Made by a program: the position numbers and the translations under genes. Below the pieces are notes generated by a model that saw nothing but the letters and a program-made list of their open reading frames with translations, did not search any database and was not told where the DNA came from. From Pseudaeromonas paramecii (lineage in GTDB: Bacteria; Pseudomonadota; Gammaproteobacteria; Enterobacterales; Aeromonadaceae), in NCBI RefSeq assembly GCF_039540575.1, contig NZ_BAABFC010000001.1, forward strand, positions 62,001 through 126,000: a DNA stretch of 64,000 nucleotides, read 5' to 3'. Below are positions 52,236-60,257 of this stretch, piece by piece (the first letter of the stretch is position 1; the number at the start of each line of letters is the position of its first letter).

Positions 52236-52263
52236 CGTTCAGCCTCACAGGAGAGAACAGCAT

Positions 52264-53541
52264 ATGGATAGCAAGACAATCGAGAGCCCTGCCACCCTGT
52301 CATTGGACAAGATCCGCGTCAACGGCGAGCGGCTGTGGCAATCCCTGATGGATTTGGCCCAGATCGGTGCCACCCCCAAGGGCGGCGTCTGCCGCCTGAC
52401 CCTGACGGACCTGGACAAGCAGGGCCGGGATCGGGTGATCGGCTGGGCCAAGGCGGCGGGCCTGTCGGTCACCATAGACCAGATAGGCAATGTGTTTATG
52501 CGGCGGGCCGGTCGGGATAACAGCCTGCCGCCCATCGTCACCGGCAGCCACATCGACACCCAGCCCACCGGCGGCAAGTTCGACGGCAACTTTGGTGTAT
52601 TGGCGGGGCTGGAGGTGATCCGTACCCTGAATGACCATCAGATCGAGACCGAAGCGCCGGTGGAGCTGGTGTTCTGGACCAACGAGGAAGGCTCGCGCTT
52701 TGTGCCCGTGATGATGGGCTCCGGCGTGTTTGCCAACATCTTCAGCCTGGAACACGCCTATGCCGCCACCGACACCGAGGGCAAGACGGTAAAAGGGGAG
52801 CTTGAGCGCATCGGCTACGTGGGCGATCAGGTGCCGGGCGAACATCCCATTGGCGCCTATTTCGAGGCCCACATCGAGCAGGGCCCCATCCTGGAGGAGC
52901 AGGACATCACCATAGGGGTGGTGCAGGCGGTGCTGGGCATCCGCTGGTATGACTGCGTGGTCACCGGCATGGAGGCCCACGCCGGTCCCACCCCCATGGC
53001 CATGCGCCAGGATGCCATGCAGGTGGCCGCTCGGGTGATGCAGGAGGTGGTGGCCATCGCCAACCGCTTCGGCCCCCATGGCCGCGGCACCGTCGGCATG
53101 GTGCAGGTGTTCCCCAACAGCCGCAACGTCATTCCCGGTCAGGTGACCTTCTCCATCGATTTTCGCAACATGACGGATGAGCTGGTGGATCAGATGGACG
53201 CCGCGCTCCACGCCTACACCAAACAGGTGGCGGCCGAGACGGGTCTGAGTATCGCCATCAAGGAGGTGTCCCATTACCCGGCGGCGCCCTTTCATCCCGA
53301 GTGCAAGGACGCGGTGCGTCGGGCGGCCGAGACCCTGGGCTACAGCCACATGGATATCGTCTCCGGGGCCGGCCACGATGCGGTCTACATGTCCATGCTG
53401 GCCCCCACCGGCATGATCTTCATCCCCTGCAAGGACGGCATCAGCCACAACGAGATCGAGGAGACCCTGCCCGAGCAGGTGACCGCCGGTGCCAACGTGC
53501 TGCTGCACGCCATGCTGGAGCGGGCCGGGATTGGCAAGTGA
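52264..53541 (+). CDS. Zn-dependent N-carbamoyl amidohydrolase (beta-ureidopropionase type, M20 family)
   Basis: Third step of reductive pyrimidine breakdown: removes the carbamoyl group to give beta-alanine or beta-aminoisobutyrate, CO2 and ammonia. The 425-residue product belongs to the hydantoinase/carbamoylase family: metal ligands in VTGSHIDTQPTGGKFDGNFG near residue 95, ENEEG-like NEEGSRF near 140, dimer-domain GMEAHAGPTPM near 240 and SGAGHDAVYM near 375. ATG 52264 follows AGGAGAG. A terminator follows. An L-amino-acid carbamoylase role is the alternative. Confidence 0.92.
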   Translation: MDSKTIESPATLSLDKIRVNGERLWQSLMDLAQIGATPKGGVCRLTLTDLDKQGRDRVIGWAKAAGLSVTIDQIGNVFMRRAGRDNSLPPIVTGSHIDTQPTGGKFDGNFGVLAGLEVIRTLNDHQIETEAPVELVFWTNEEGSRFVPVMMGSGVFANIFSLEHAYAATDTEGKTVKGELERIGYVGDQVPGEHPIGAYFEAHIEQGPILEEQDITIGVVQAVLGIRWYDCVVTGMEAHAGPTPMAMRQDAMQVAARVMQEVVAIANRFGPHGRGTVGMVQVFPNSRNVIPGQVTFSIDFRNMTDELVDQMDAALHAYTKQVAAETGLSIAIKEVSHYPAAPFHPECKDAVRRAAETLGYSHMDIVSGAGHDAVYMSMLAPTGMIFIPCKDGISHNEIEETLPEQVTAGANVLLHAMLERAGIGK

Positions 53542-53545
53542 AAAC

Positions 53546-53575
53546 CAAGAGGCCAGTCATCTGACTGGCCTCTTG
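53546..53575. terminator. Hairpin terminator between the pyrimidine operon and metG
   Basis: A 13-bp perfect stem (CAAGAGGCCAGTC with GACTGGCCTCTTG) and 4-nt loop lies between convergent genes. T tracts are short on both sides. Confidence 0.72.
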
Positions 53576-53593
53576 TTAAGGTGAACTCGCGGG

Positions 53594-55660
53594 TTACTTG
53601 ACGCGCATGCCGGGCTGGGCGCCCTCGTGGGGCTCCAGGATCCACAGATCCTTGCCACCGGGGCCAGCCGCCAGCACCATGCCTTCGGAGAGACCGAAGC
53701 GCATCATGCGCGGCGCCAGGTTGGCCACCATGACGGTGAGCTTGCCCACCAGGGTCTCGGGCTCGTAGGCGGCGCGGATGCCGGCAAACACCTGGCGGGG
53801 CTGCTCGCCCCCGATGTCCAGCTGCAGTTTCAGCAGCTTGTCGGCGCCGTCCACCAACTCGGCACTGACGATGCGGGCGATGCGCAGATCCAGCTTGGCA
53901 AAGTCGTCGTAGGCGATCTCGTCGGCGATGGGCTCGATATCGGCCTGATCCTTGCCCGGTGCGCTCTGATGCTGGGCCTTGGCGCCCTGGCTCTTGCTGG
54001 CCTCGGCCACCAGATCCTCCTTGGAGGCGTTGACCATCTCCTCGATCTTCTTGGGATCGATGCGGCTGAACAGGGCTTTGAAGGGGGCCAGGGTGTGGGC
54101 CAGCAGCGGGGTGTCGATGGCCTCCCAGCTGAGGGTCTCGCCCAGGAAGGCTTCACTGCGTTCGGCCAGCTGGGGCAGCACGGGCTTCAAATAGGTCATG
54201 AGCACGCGGAACAGGTTGATGCACACGGAGCAGACCGCCTGCAGTTCGGCTTCGCGACCCTCTTCCTTGGCCATCACCCAGGGGGCCTTGTCGTCCACGT
54301 AGCGGTTGGCCACGTCGGCCAGGGCCATGATCTCGCGGATGGCTCGGCTGAATTCCCGGGCCTCGTAGGCCTCGGCGATGCGCTCGCGGGCGGCCAGGAA
54401 GTCGGCATACAGAGCCGGCTCAGCGTTTTGTGCGGCCAGCCTGCCGTCAAAGCGCTTGGTGATAAAGCCGGCGGTGCGGGAGGCCAGGTTCACGAGCTTG
54501 TTCACCACATCGGCATTCACCCGGGCGACGAAGTCGTCCAGGTTCAGATCCAGATCGTCAATGCGGCTGTTGAGCTTGGCGGCGTAGTAGTAACGCAGGT
54601 ACTCGGGATCCAGGTGCTGCAGGTAGGTGCCGGCCTTGATGAAGGTGCCCTTGGACTTGGACATCTTGGCGCCGTTCACAGTCACATAGCCATGCACAAA
54701 CACGTTGCTGGGCTTGCGGAAGCCCGCGCCCTCCAGCATGGCTGGCCAGAACAGGGAGTGGAAGTAGAGGATGTCCTTGCCGATGAAGTGGTACAGCTCG
54801 GCGTCGGAGCCCTGGCGCCAGTAGCTGTCGAAGTCCAGATCGCCGCGCTGGTTGCACAGGTTCTTGAAGGAGCCCATGTAACCGATGGGGGCGTCCAGCC
54901 AGACGTAGAAGTATTTGCCTGGGGCATCGGGGATCTCAAAGCCGAAGTAGGGGGCGTCACGGGTGATGTCCCACTGCTGCAGGCCAGCCTCGAACCACTC
55001 GCCCAGCTTGTTGGCCATCTCTTCTTGTAGGGCGCCTGAGGTGATCCAGCTCTTCAACATGCCCTCGAACTGGGGCAGATCGAAGAAGTAGTGCTCGGTT
55101 TCCTTCATCACAGGGGTGGCGCCGGAGACGGCGGAGCGCGGGTCAATCAGCTCGGTGGGGCTGTAGGTGGCACCGCAGACATCGCAGTTGTCGCCGTATT
55201 GATCGGGAGCCTTGCACTTGGGGCAGGTGCCCTTGACGAAGCGATCCGGCAGGAACATGGACTTTTCCGGATCGAACAGCTGGGAGATGCTGCGGCTCTT
55301 GATATAGCCGCCGTCCCGCAGCCGGGTATAGATCAGGTTGGCGAACTCACGGTTCTCGTCGCTGTGGGTGGAGTGATAGTTGTCGAAGCTGATGCCAAAG
55401 CCGGCGAAGTCCGCCTGGTGCTCTTGGGAGACCGCCTCGATCATCTGCTCCGGCGTGATGCCCAGCTGCTGGGCCTTGAGCATGATGGGGGTGCCGTGGG
55501 CGTCATCGGCGCAGATGAAGTGGATCTGATTGCCCCGCAGCCGCTGGTAACGAACCCAGATGTCGGCCTGGATGTGTTCGAGCATGTGGCCGAGGTGGAT
55601 GGAGCCGTTGGCATAGGGCAGGGCGCAGGTAACGAGAATTTTCCGAGCAGCGTGAGCCAT
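53594..55660 (-). CDS. metG: Methionyl-tRNA synthetase
   Basis: Charges tRNA-Met. The 688-residue product has the HIGH-type motif SIHLGHMLEHIQ near residue 20, a zinc knuckle (CPKCKAPDQYGDNCDVCG near 144-161), KMSKSKGTF near 333, an anticodon-binding domain, and a C-terminal tRNA-binding OB domain (KLDLRIARIVSAELVDGADK near 595). A low-complexity linker rich in Ala, Lys and Gln joins the last two. Start MAHAARKILVTCALPYANGS matches enterobacterial MetG. Divergent from apbC with a 152-nt gap, as in Escherichia coli. Confidence 0.98.
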   Translation of the reverse strand: MAHAARKILVTCALPYANGSIHLGHMLEHIQADIWVRYQRLRGNQIHFICADDAHGTPIMLKAQQLGITPEQMIEAVSQEHQADFAGFGISFDNYHSTHSDENREFANLIYTRLRDGGYIKSRSISQLFDPEKSMFLPDRFVKGTCPKCKAPDQYGDNCDVCGATYSPTELIDPRSAVSGATPVMKETEHYFFDLPQFEGMLKSWITSGALQEEMANKLGEWFEAGLQQWDITRDAPYFGFEIPDAPGKYFYVWLDAPIGYMGSFKNLCNQRGDLDFDSYWRQGSDAELYHFIGKDILYFHSLFWPAMLEGAGFRKPSNVFVHGYVTVNGAKMSKSKGTFIKAGTYLQHLDPEYLRYYYAAKLNSRIDDLDLNLDDFVARVNADVVNKLVNLASRTAGFITKRFDGRLAAQNAEPALYADFLAARERIAEAYEAREFSRAIREIMALADVANRYVDDKAPWVMAKEEGREAELQAVCSVCINLFRVLMTYLKPVLPQLAERSEAFLGETLSWEAIDTPLLAHTLAPFKALFSRIDPKKIEEMVNASKEDLVAEASKSQGAKAQHQSAPGKDQADIEPIADEIAYDDFAKLDLRIARIVSAELVDGADKLLKLQLDIGGEQPRQVFAGIRAAYEPETLVGKLTVMVANLAPRMMRFGLSEGMVLAAGPGGKDLWILEPHEGAQPGMRVK

Positions 55661-55812
55661 GATCTGTCTTGTCGTGCAATGAAAAAGTAAGTCCGCATCT
55701 TACCCGAAAGGGAGGGGGCATGCCTAGGCTAGATGGCCGCCGCGGCCGTATCCCTAGCCTGAACCTTGGGTTAGACTCGGTCGTTAACGGTTGTTTCATC
55801 AGGAGTTGTCGT

Positions 55813-56889
55813 ATGTCTGCCACATTGGATGCCGTTCGTAGTCTATTGGTCGCCGCCCAGCCGGATGACTGGCCCCATGGCTGGCTGGCCAGCCGTACCC
55901 GGCTGGTGGCCGAGGGGACATCACTCACCCTGACCCTCACACTGCCGTTTGCCGGGACCGGTGCCTTGGATGAGCTGCAAGCGAGTCTGACCCCGTCGTT
56001 GCTGGCCATGGGCTGGCAGGATCTGCGCTGGCAGTGGCGCTGTCAGGTGGCGCCCCTGGCTCCCAGTGCCGGCTTGCCCCTGCTCTCTGGGGTCAAGAAT
56101 ATTGTGGCGGTGGCCTCCGGCAAGGGCGGGGTGGGCAAGTCCACCACAGCGGTCAATCTGGCCCTGGCCCTGGCGGCGGAAGGGGCCAGCGTCGGCCTGC
56201 TGGACGGGGATCTCTATGGTCCTTCCGTCCCGCTGATGCTGGGACTGACGGGCCAACGTCCCGACTCACCCGATGGCCAGCGGATGCGGCCACTCTCGCG
56301 CTTTGGCATCAAGATCAATAGCATCGGCTTTCTGGTGCCGGACTCCGAGGCGGTGATCTGGCGCGGCCCCATGGCCAGCAAGGCACTGGGACAGCTGCTG
56401 CATGAGACCGACTGGGGATCGCTGGATTATCTGGTGGTGGACCTGCCGCCGGGCACCGGCGACATCCAGCTGAGCATGGCCCAGCAGGTGCCCACCACAG
56501 GGGTGCTGATGGTTACCACCCCCCAGGACGTCGCCCTGCTGGATGTGCGCAAGGGGCTGGCCATGTTTGCCAAGGTGGGAGTGCCCGTGGTGGGACTGGT
56601 GGAGAACATGAGTTATCACAGGTGCAGTGCCTGTGGTCACCATGAGCCGCTGTTTGGCGAGGGGGGCGGTGCCCGACTGGCGGCCGAGCTGGATCTGCCG
56701 CTGCTGGCGCAGTTCCCGCTGCTGTTGGGGGTGCGTCAGGCCATGGATGCGGGGGTGCCGCCGGCGGTGGCCGAGCCAGCGGGGGAGCTGGCGCAAAGTT
56801 ATCGGGCCCTGGCGCGCGCCCTCGCGGCTCGCCTCTATTTTCAAGGCAAGGAGATCCCGGAGTCTTTGGCTATCACCCGCCTGGGCTAG
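55813..56889 (+). CDS. apbC: Fe-S cluster carrier ATPase ApbC (Mrp)
   Basis: A cytosolic P-loop protein that carries and delivers Fe-S clusters. The 358-residue product has a degenerate N-terminal domain of about 85 residues, the deviant Walker A ASGKGGVGKSTTAVNLALAL near residue 104, DLPPGTGDIQL near 212, and the cluster-binding C-x2-C in HRCSACGHHEPLFG near 275. ATG 55813 follows AGGAG by 8 nt; the longer frame from 55669 overlaps the metG promoter region. Confidence 0.96.
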   Translation: MSATLDAVRSLLVAAQPDDWPHGWLASRTRLVAEGTSLTLTLTLPFAGTGALDELQASLTPSLLAMGWQDLRWQWRCQVAPLAPSAGLPLLSGVKNIVAVASGKGGVGKSTTAVNLALALAAEGASVGLLDGDLYGPSVPLMLGLTGQRPDSPDGQRMRPLSRFGIKINSIGFLVPDSEAVIWRGPMASKALGQLLHETDWGSLDYLVVDLPPGTGDIQLSMAQQVPTTGVLMVTTPQDVALLDVRKGLAMFAKVGVPVVGLVENMSYHRCSACGHHEPLFGEGGGARLAAELDLPLLAQFPLLLGVRQAMDAGVPPAVAEPAGELAQSYRALARALAARLYFQGKEIPESLAITRLG

Positions 56890-56935
56890 GGCGGCGCCCG
56901 CTGTCGGCTCGGTAGTGGGGGGGAGGCTTTTTCGT

Positions 56936-56941
56936 TATAAT
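56936..56941 (+). promoter_or_regulatory. Candidate -10 box of the udk promoter
   Basis: Perfect TATAAT 46 nt upstream of the udk ATG, in the 97-nt gap after apbC. A -35 match is poor. Confidence 0.4.
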
Positions 56942-56986
56942 GCGCCGGTTTACGCCTCCCACCGCCACATTTAGAGAGTTCGACCC

Positions 56987-57631
56987 ATGTCAGATCAACA
57001 CCGTTCCTGCGTTATCATTGGTATCGCGGGTGCTTCTGCCTCAGGTAAGAGTTTGTTTTCTCACACCATTTTTAATGAACTGGTGGAAGAGCTGGGCGCG
57101 GATCAAATCGGGGTGATCACGGAAGACAGTTACTACAAGGATCAGAGCCACCTTTCCATGGAAGAGCGGGTCAAGACCAACTATGACCATCCCAGCGCCT
57201 TCGACCATGCCCTGCTGTGCCAGCACCTGACCATGTTGCTCAAGGGCGAGCAGGTGGAGATCCCCACCTACTCCTATAGCGAACATACCCGGGTCAGTGA
57301 CACCCGCCCCTTCAGCCCCAAGCGCATCATCATCCTCGAGGGCATCTTGCTGCTGAGCGAGCCGCACTTGCGGGATCTGATGGATGTCAGCATCTTCATG
57401 GACACCCCCTTGGACATCTGCCTCATTCGGCGTCTGGTGCGGGATGTCCAGGAGCGCGGGCGCACCATGGAGTCGGTACTGAGCCAGTACCAGACCACGG
57501 TGCGGCCCATGTTCCTCCAGTTTATCGAGCCGTCGAAGCAATATGCCGACATCATAGTGCCCCGTGGTGGGCGCAATCGCATTGCCATCGACATGATTAA
57601 ATCCCGTATTCGCCACATGCTGCTGGGTTAA
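56987..57631 (+). CDS. udk: Uridine/cytidine kinase
   Basis: Phosphorylates uridine and cytidine with GTP or ATP in nucleoside salvage. The 214-residue product has the P-loop GIAGASASGKSLF near residue 12, EDSYYKDQSHLSMEERVKTN near 45 and YDHPSAFDHALL, essentially as in Escherichia coli Udk. It is followed by dcd after 27 nt, so the two pyrimidine-nucleotide genes probably form an operon with asmA. Confidence 0.98.
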   Translation: MSDQHRSCVIIGIAGASASGKSLFSHTIFNELVEELGADQIGVITEDSYYKDQSHLSMEERVKTNYDHPSAFDHALLCQHLTMLLKGEQVEIPTYSYSEHTRVSDTRPFSPKRIIILEGILLLSEPHLRDLMDVSIFMDTPLDICLIRRLVRDVQERGRTMESVLSQYQTTVRPMFLQFIEPSKQYADIIVPRGGRNRIAIDMIKSRIRHMLLG

Positions 57632-57658
57632 CCCGGTAACGGCCACAAGGAGAAGCCA

Positions 57659-58240
57659 ATGCGTCTTTGCGACAGCGACATAGAACGCTACCTGGAACAG
57701 GGAAAGATCATCATAGAACCGACCCCGGGGCCGGATCGCATCAGCGGCGTCAGCGTGGATGTGCTGCTGGGCAACGAGTTTCGTGTGTTCCAGGCCCATA
57801 CCGCCCCCTACATCGACCTGAGCGGCCCCAAAGAAGAGGTGGCCGAGGCCATCAACCGGGTGATGAGTGACGAGATCATCATCCCGGACGGGGAAGCCTT
57901 CATCCTGCACCCCGGTGAGCTGGCTCTGGCGGTAACCCTTGAGTCCGTCACCCTGCCGGATGATATCGTCGGCTGGCTGGATGGTCGTTCGTCGCTGGCC
58001 CGCCTGGGGCTGATGGTGCATGTGACCGCCCATCGCATCGATCCGGGTTGGTCTGGCCGCATCGTCCTCGAGTTCTATAATGGGGGTAGGCTCCCTCTGG
58101 CGCTGCGTCCCAAGATGGTGATCGGTGCCTTGAACTTCGAAACCCTTTCCGGCCCGGCCCAGCGTCCTTACAACAAGCGGGCCAACGCCAAGTACAAGCG
58201 CCAGCAAGGGGCGGTTGCCAGCCGTATCAATCAGGACTGA
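57659..58240 (+). CDS. dcd: dCTP deaminase
   Basis: Deaminates dCTP to dUTP for thymidylate synthesis. The 193-residue product matches the Escherichia coli length; visible signatures are MRLCDSDIERYLEQGKI, DVLLGNEFRVF, WLDGRSSLARLGL (catalytic and binding residues near 107-119) and the C-terminal KRANAKYKRQQG. GGAGAAG lies 4 nt upstream of the ATG. asmA begins 13 nt after the stop. Confidence 0.98.
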   Translation: MRLCDSDIERYLEQGKIIIEPTPGPDRISGVSVDVLLGNEFRVFQAHTAPYIDLSGPKEEVAEAINRVMSDEIIIPDGEAFILHPGELALAVTLESVTLPDDIVGWLDGRSSLARLGLMVHVTAHRIDPGWSGRIVLEFYNGGRLPLALRPKMVIGALNFETLSGPAQRPYNKRANAKYKRQQGAVASRINQD

Positions 58241-58253
58241 CCTGGAGGTCACC

Positions 58254-60077
58254 ATGAAAACGCTCTTCTATCTGCTGCTGATTGTGCTGCTATTGATAGG
58301 GGGGGCTGTGGTGACCACCGTCTGGCTGATCAACCCCGAACAGTTCAAACCCCTGATCATCGAGCAGGTCAAGGCCCGCACCGGCCGGGATCTGCTGATG
58401 CAGGGCCCCATCCGTTTCACTCTCTTCCCGCGCTTAGGCCTCGCCCTAGAAAAGGTGGCGCTGACCAATCCTGACGGTTTTCCTGCCGGCAACACTGTGG
58501 CCTTTAGCGAGGCCAGCGTGGATTTGGCGCTGCTGCCCTTGCTGGAGCACAAGGTGGCGGCCGGTCGGCTCAAGGTGTCTGGCGCCCGCCTGAGCTTTAT
58601 CACCCTGGCCGATGGCCGCACCAACCTGGATGGTTTGCTGGGGGCCACCGAGCCGGCGGCCGTGCCGGAGAAAGGGGCCCAACCCACCACCGAGGGGGAT
58701 TCCGCCTACCAGTTCTCCTTGGCCAGGATCGATTTTACCGATGGGGCACTGAGCATTGATGATCACCTCACCGGTAAGCAATGGCGTCTCAAGGATGTCA
58801 CCCTGCAAGCCGATGCCCTGGCGCTGGGGCGGCCCATCCCTGTCAGCGTGGGGGGCGAGGTACAGGCTAAGCAAGGTACGGTTCGTCTGGAGAGCCAGGC
58901 CACACTCACCTTATCGCCAGATCTGATCCTGCTGGATAAATGGCAGGCCAAGGTCGCCGTCACAGGGGATGGCATATCGCCTCTGTTGCAGCAGATGAGC
59001 CTGGCGGGCCAATTACGCTACCAGCCGGCGGACAAGCTGCTGGCATGGGACTCCCTTGAGCTGACCGCTGGCCCCTGGCGTTGCCAGGGCGAGTTGAGCC
59101 TGCGACAGCAGGCGATCCCTGTGGTGAGGTTTGCGTTGCGCAGCCCCGCCTTTGATACCGCCTGGCTGGCGGGCAAGGGTGACGCCGACGTAACGTCAAG
59201 TGCTCAGGGCAAGGCCGCCACTGAGGTGCCTGTACAAGAGCCGGATCTGAGTGGGCTGCAGGGGCTTGATCTGGCCGGTACCCTGCGGCTGGATAGCCTG
59301 CAACTGGGCAACCTGCCCTTCATGCAGGTAGAACTGGCGCTGAACTTACAAAACGGCATCCTGGACTGGCAACAGCTTAGTGCCAGCCTATTCGACGGTA
59401 AGGTGTCGGCTCCTGGCCGGCTGGATAGCCGGCAGACGCCCGCACGCCTGAGCCTGCAACCCAAGGTGCAGGGCATTGCCATGGCCAAGTTAAGCAAGGC
59501 CTTGCTAGGCAAGGCGCCGCTTTCCGGGCAAGGGCAGCTGGAGGGGCGCTTGACGGGCGAAGGGCTGACGCCGGCGGCCTTGCGGCGCTCACTGTCCGGC
59601 AATCTGGCCCTGCAGGTGACTCAGGGTGCGGTTCGGGGCGTGGATCTACCCGCCTTGCTGCGCCAGGCGAAGGCGGGGGTCAAGGGGCTCTTGGGTGGCA
59701 GTCAGGATCAAGGTGAAACCGCGTTTTCCTCACTCGGTGCGCAGGCGTTGCTCACCCGGGGGGATGTGAAGGTAGAGAACATCAAGATGGTTTCCAGCCT
59801 GCTGCAGGTGGCTGGGGCAGGGCGCACGCATCTGGTCAACGAAAGTCTGGATTTCAAACTGGATGCTACCGTCATCGGAGATCTACCTGGACTGGGAGAT
59901 TTGAAGATGGTGACGGTGCCACTGCGCATCACTGGTAGCTGGGAGCAGCCAAAATATTCAGTGGAGCTGGGGCGACTGTTGGAGTCGCGGGCTAAGGCAC
60001 TGCTGGAGCAGTCGTTGTTACCCGCCGGTAGCCGACCCAAACTCGGCAACCCCCTCAAGGGGTTGTTGGGTAATTAA
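58254..60077 (+). CDS. asmA: AsmA family envelope protein
   Basis: AsmA-like proteins bridge or act on the periplasmic side of the inner membrane and affect outer-membrane lipid or protein assembly. The 607-residue product has one N-terminal membrane anchor (about residues 2-25), the AsmA N-terminal domain (VKARTGRDLLMQGPIRFTLF) and the C-terminal domain (SGQGQLEGRLTGEGLTPAAL onward to GLGDLKMVTVPLRITGSW). ATG 58254 follows GGAGG; the earlier ATG at 58215 lies within dcd. The dcd-asmA pairing is common in gammaproteobacteria. Confidence 0.92.
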   Translation: MKTLFYLLLIVLLLIGGAVVTTVWLINPEQFKPLIIEQVKARTGRDLLMQGPIRFTLFPRLGLALEKVALTNPDGFPAGNTVAFSEASVDLALLPLLEHKVAAGRLKVSGARLSFITLADGRTNLDGLLGATEPAAVPEKGAQPTTEGDSAYQFSLARIDFTDGALSIDDHLTGKQWRLKDVTLQADALALGRPIPVSVGGEVQAKQGTVRLESQATLTLSPDLILLDKWQAKVAVTGDGISPLLQQMSLAGQLRYQPADKLLAWDSLELTAGPWRCQGELSLRQQAIPVVRFALRSPAFDTAWLAGKGDADVTSSAQGKAATEVPVQEPDLSGLQGLDLAGTLRLDSLQLGNLPFMQVELALNLQNGILDWQQLSASLFDGKVSAPGRLDSRQTPARLSLQPKVQGIAMAKLSKALLGKAPLSGQGQLEGRLTGEGLTPAALRRSLSGNLALQVTQGAVRGVDLPALLRQAKAGVKGLLGGSQDQGETAFSSLGAQALLTRGDVKVENIKMVSSLLQVAGAGRTHLVNESLDFKLDATVIGDLPGLGDLKMVTVPLRITGSWEQPKYSVELGRLLESRAKALLEQSLLPAGSRPKLGNPLKGLLGN

Positions 60078-60257
60078 TCTAGCTGTGAGCGCTGCCGCAT
60101 ATGCTAGCGATGCCTAGTTGGTCGCAGGTGCGCGGCATGCACCCTTAGATAACAATGAGCCACAAAGAAATATTTCAACTATAACAACAAGCAAAATAAG
60201 CAAAGAAACAACAATAACAACCCTATTTTCTGATACGGCGAAAGTGAGGAAGACAAG

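Noticed and set aside
53627..55030. 467-codon plus-strand frame
   Set aside because: Antisense shadow of metG, Gly/Val/Leu-rich with no motif.
57041..58255. 404-codon minus-strand frame
   Set aside because: Antisense shadow of udk and dcd.
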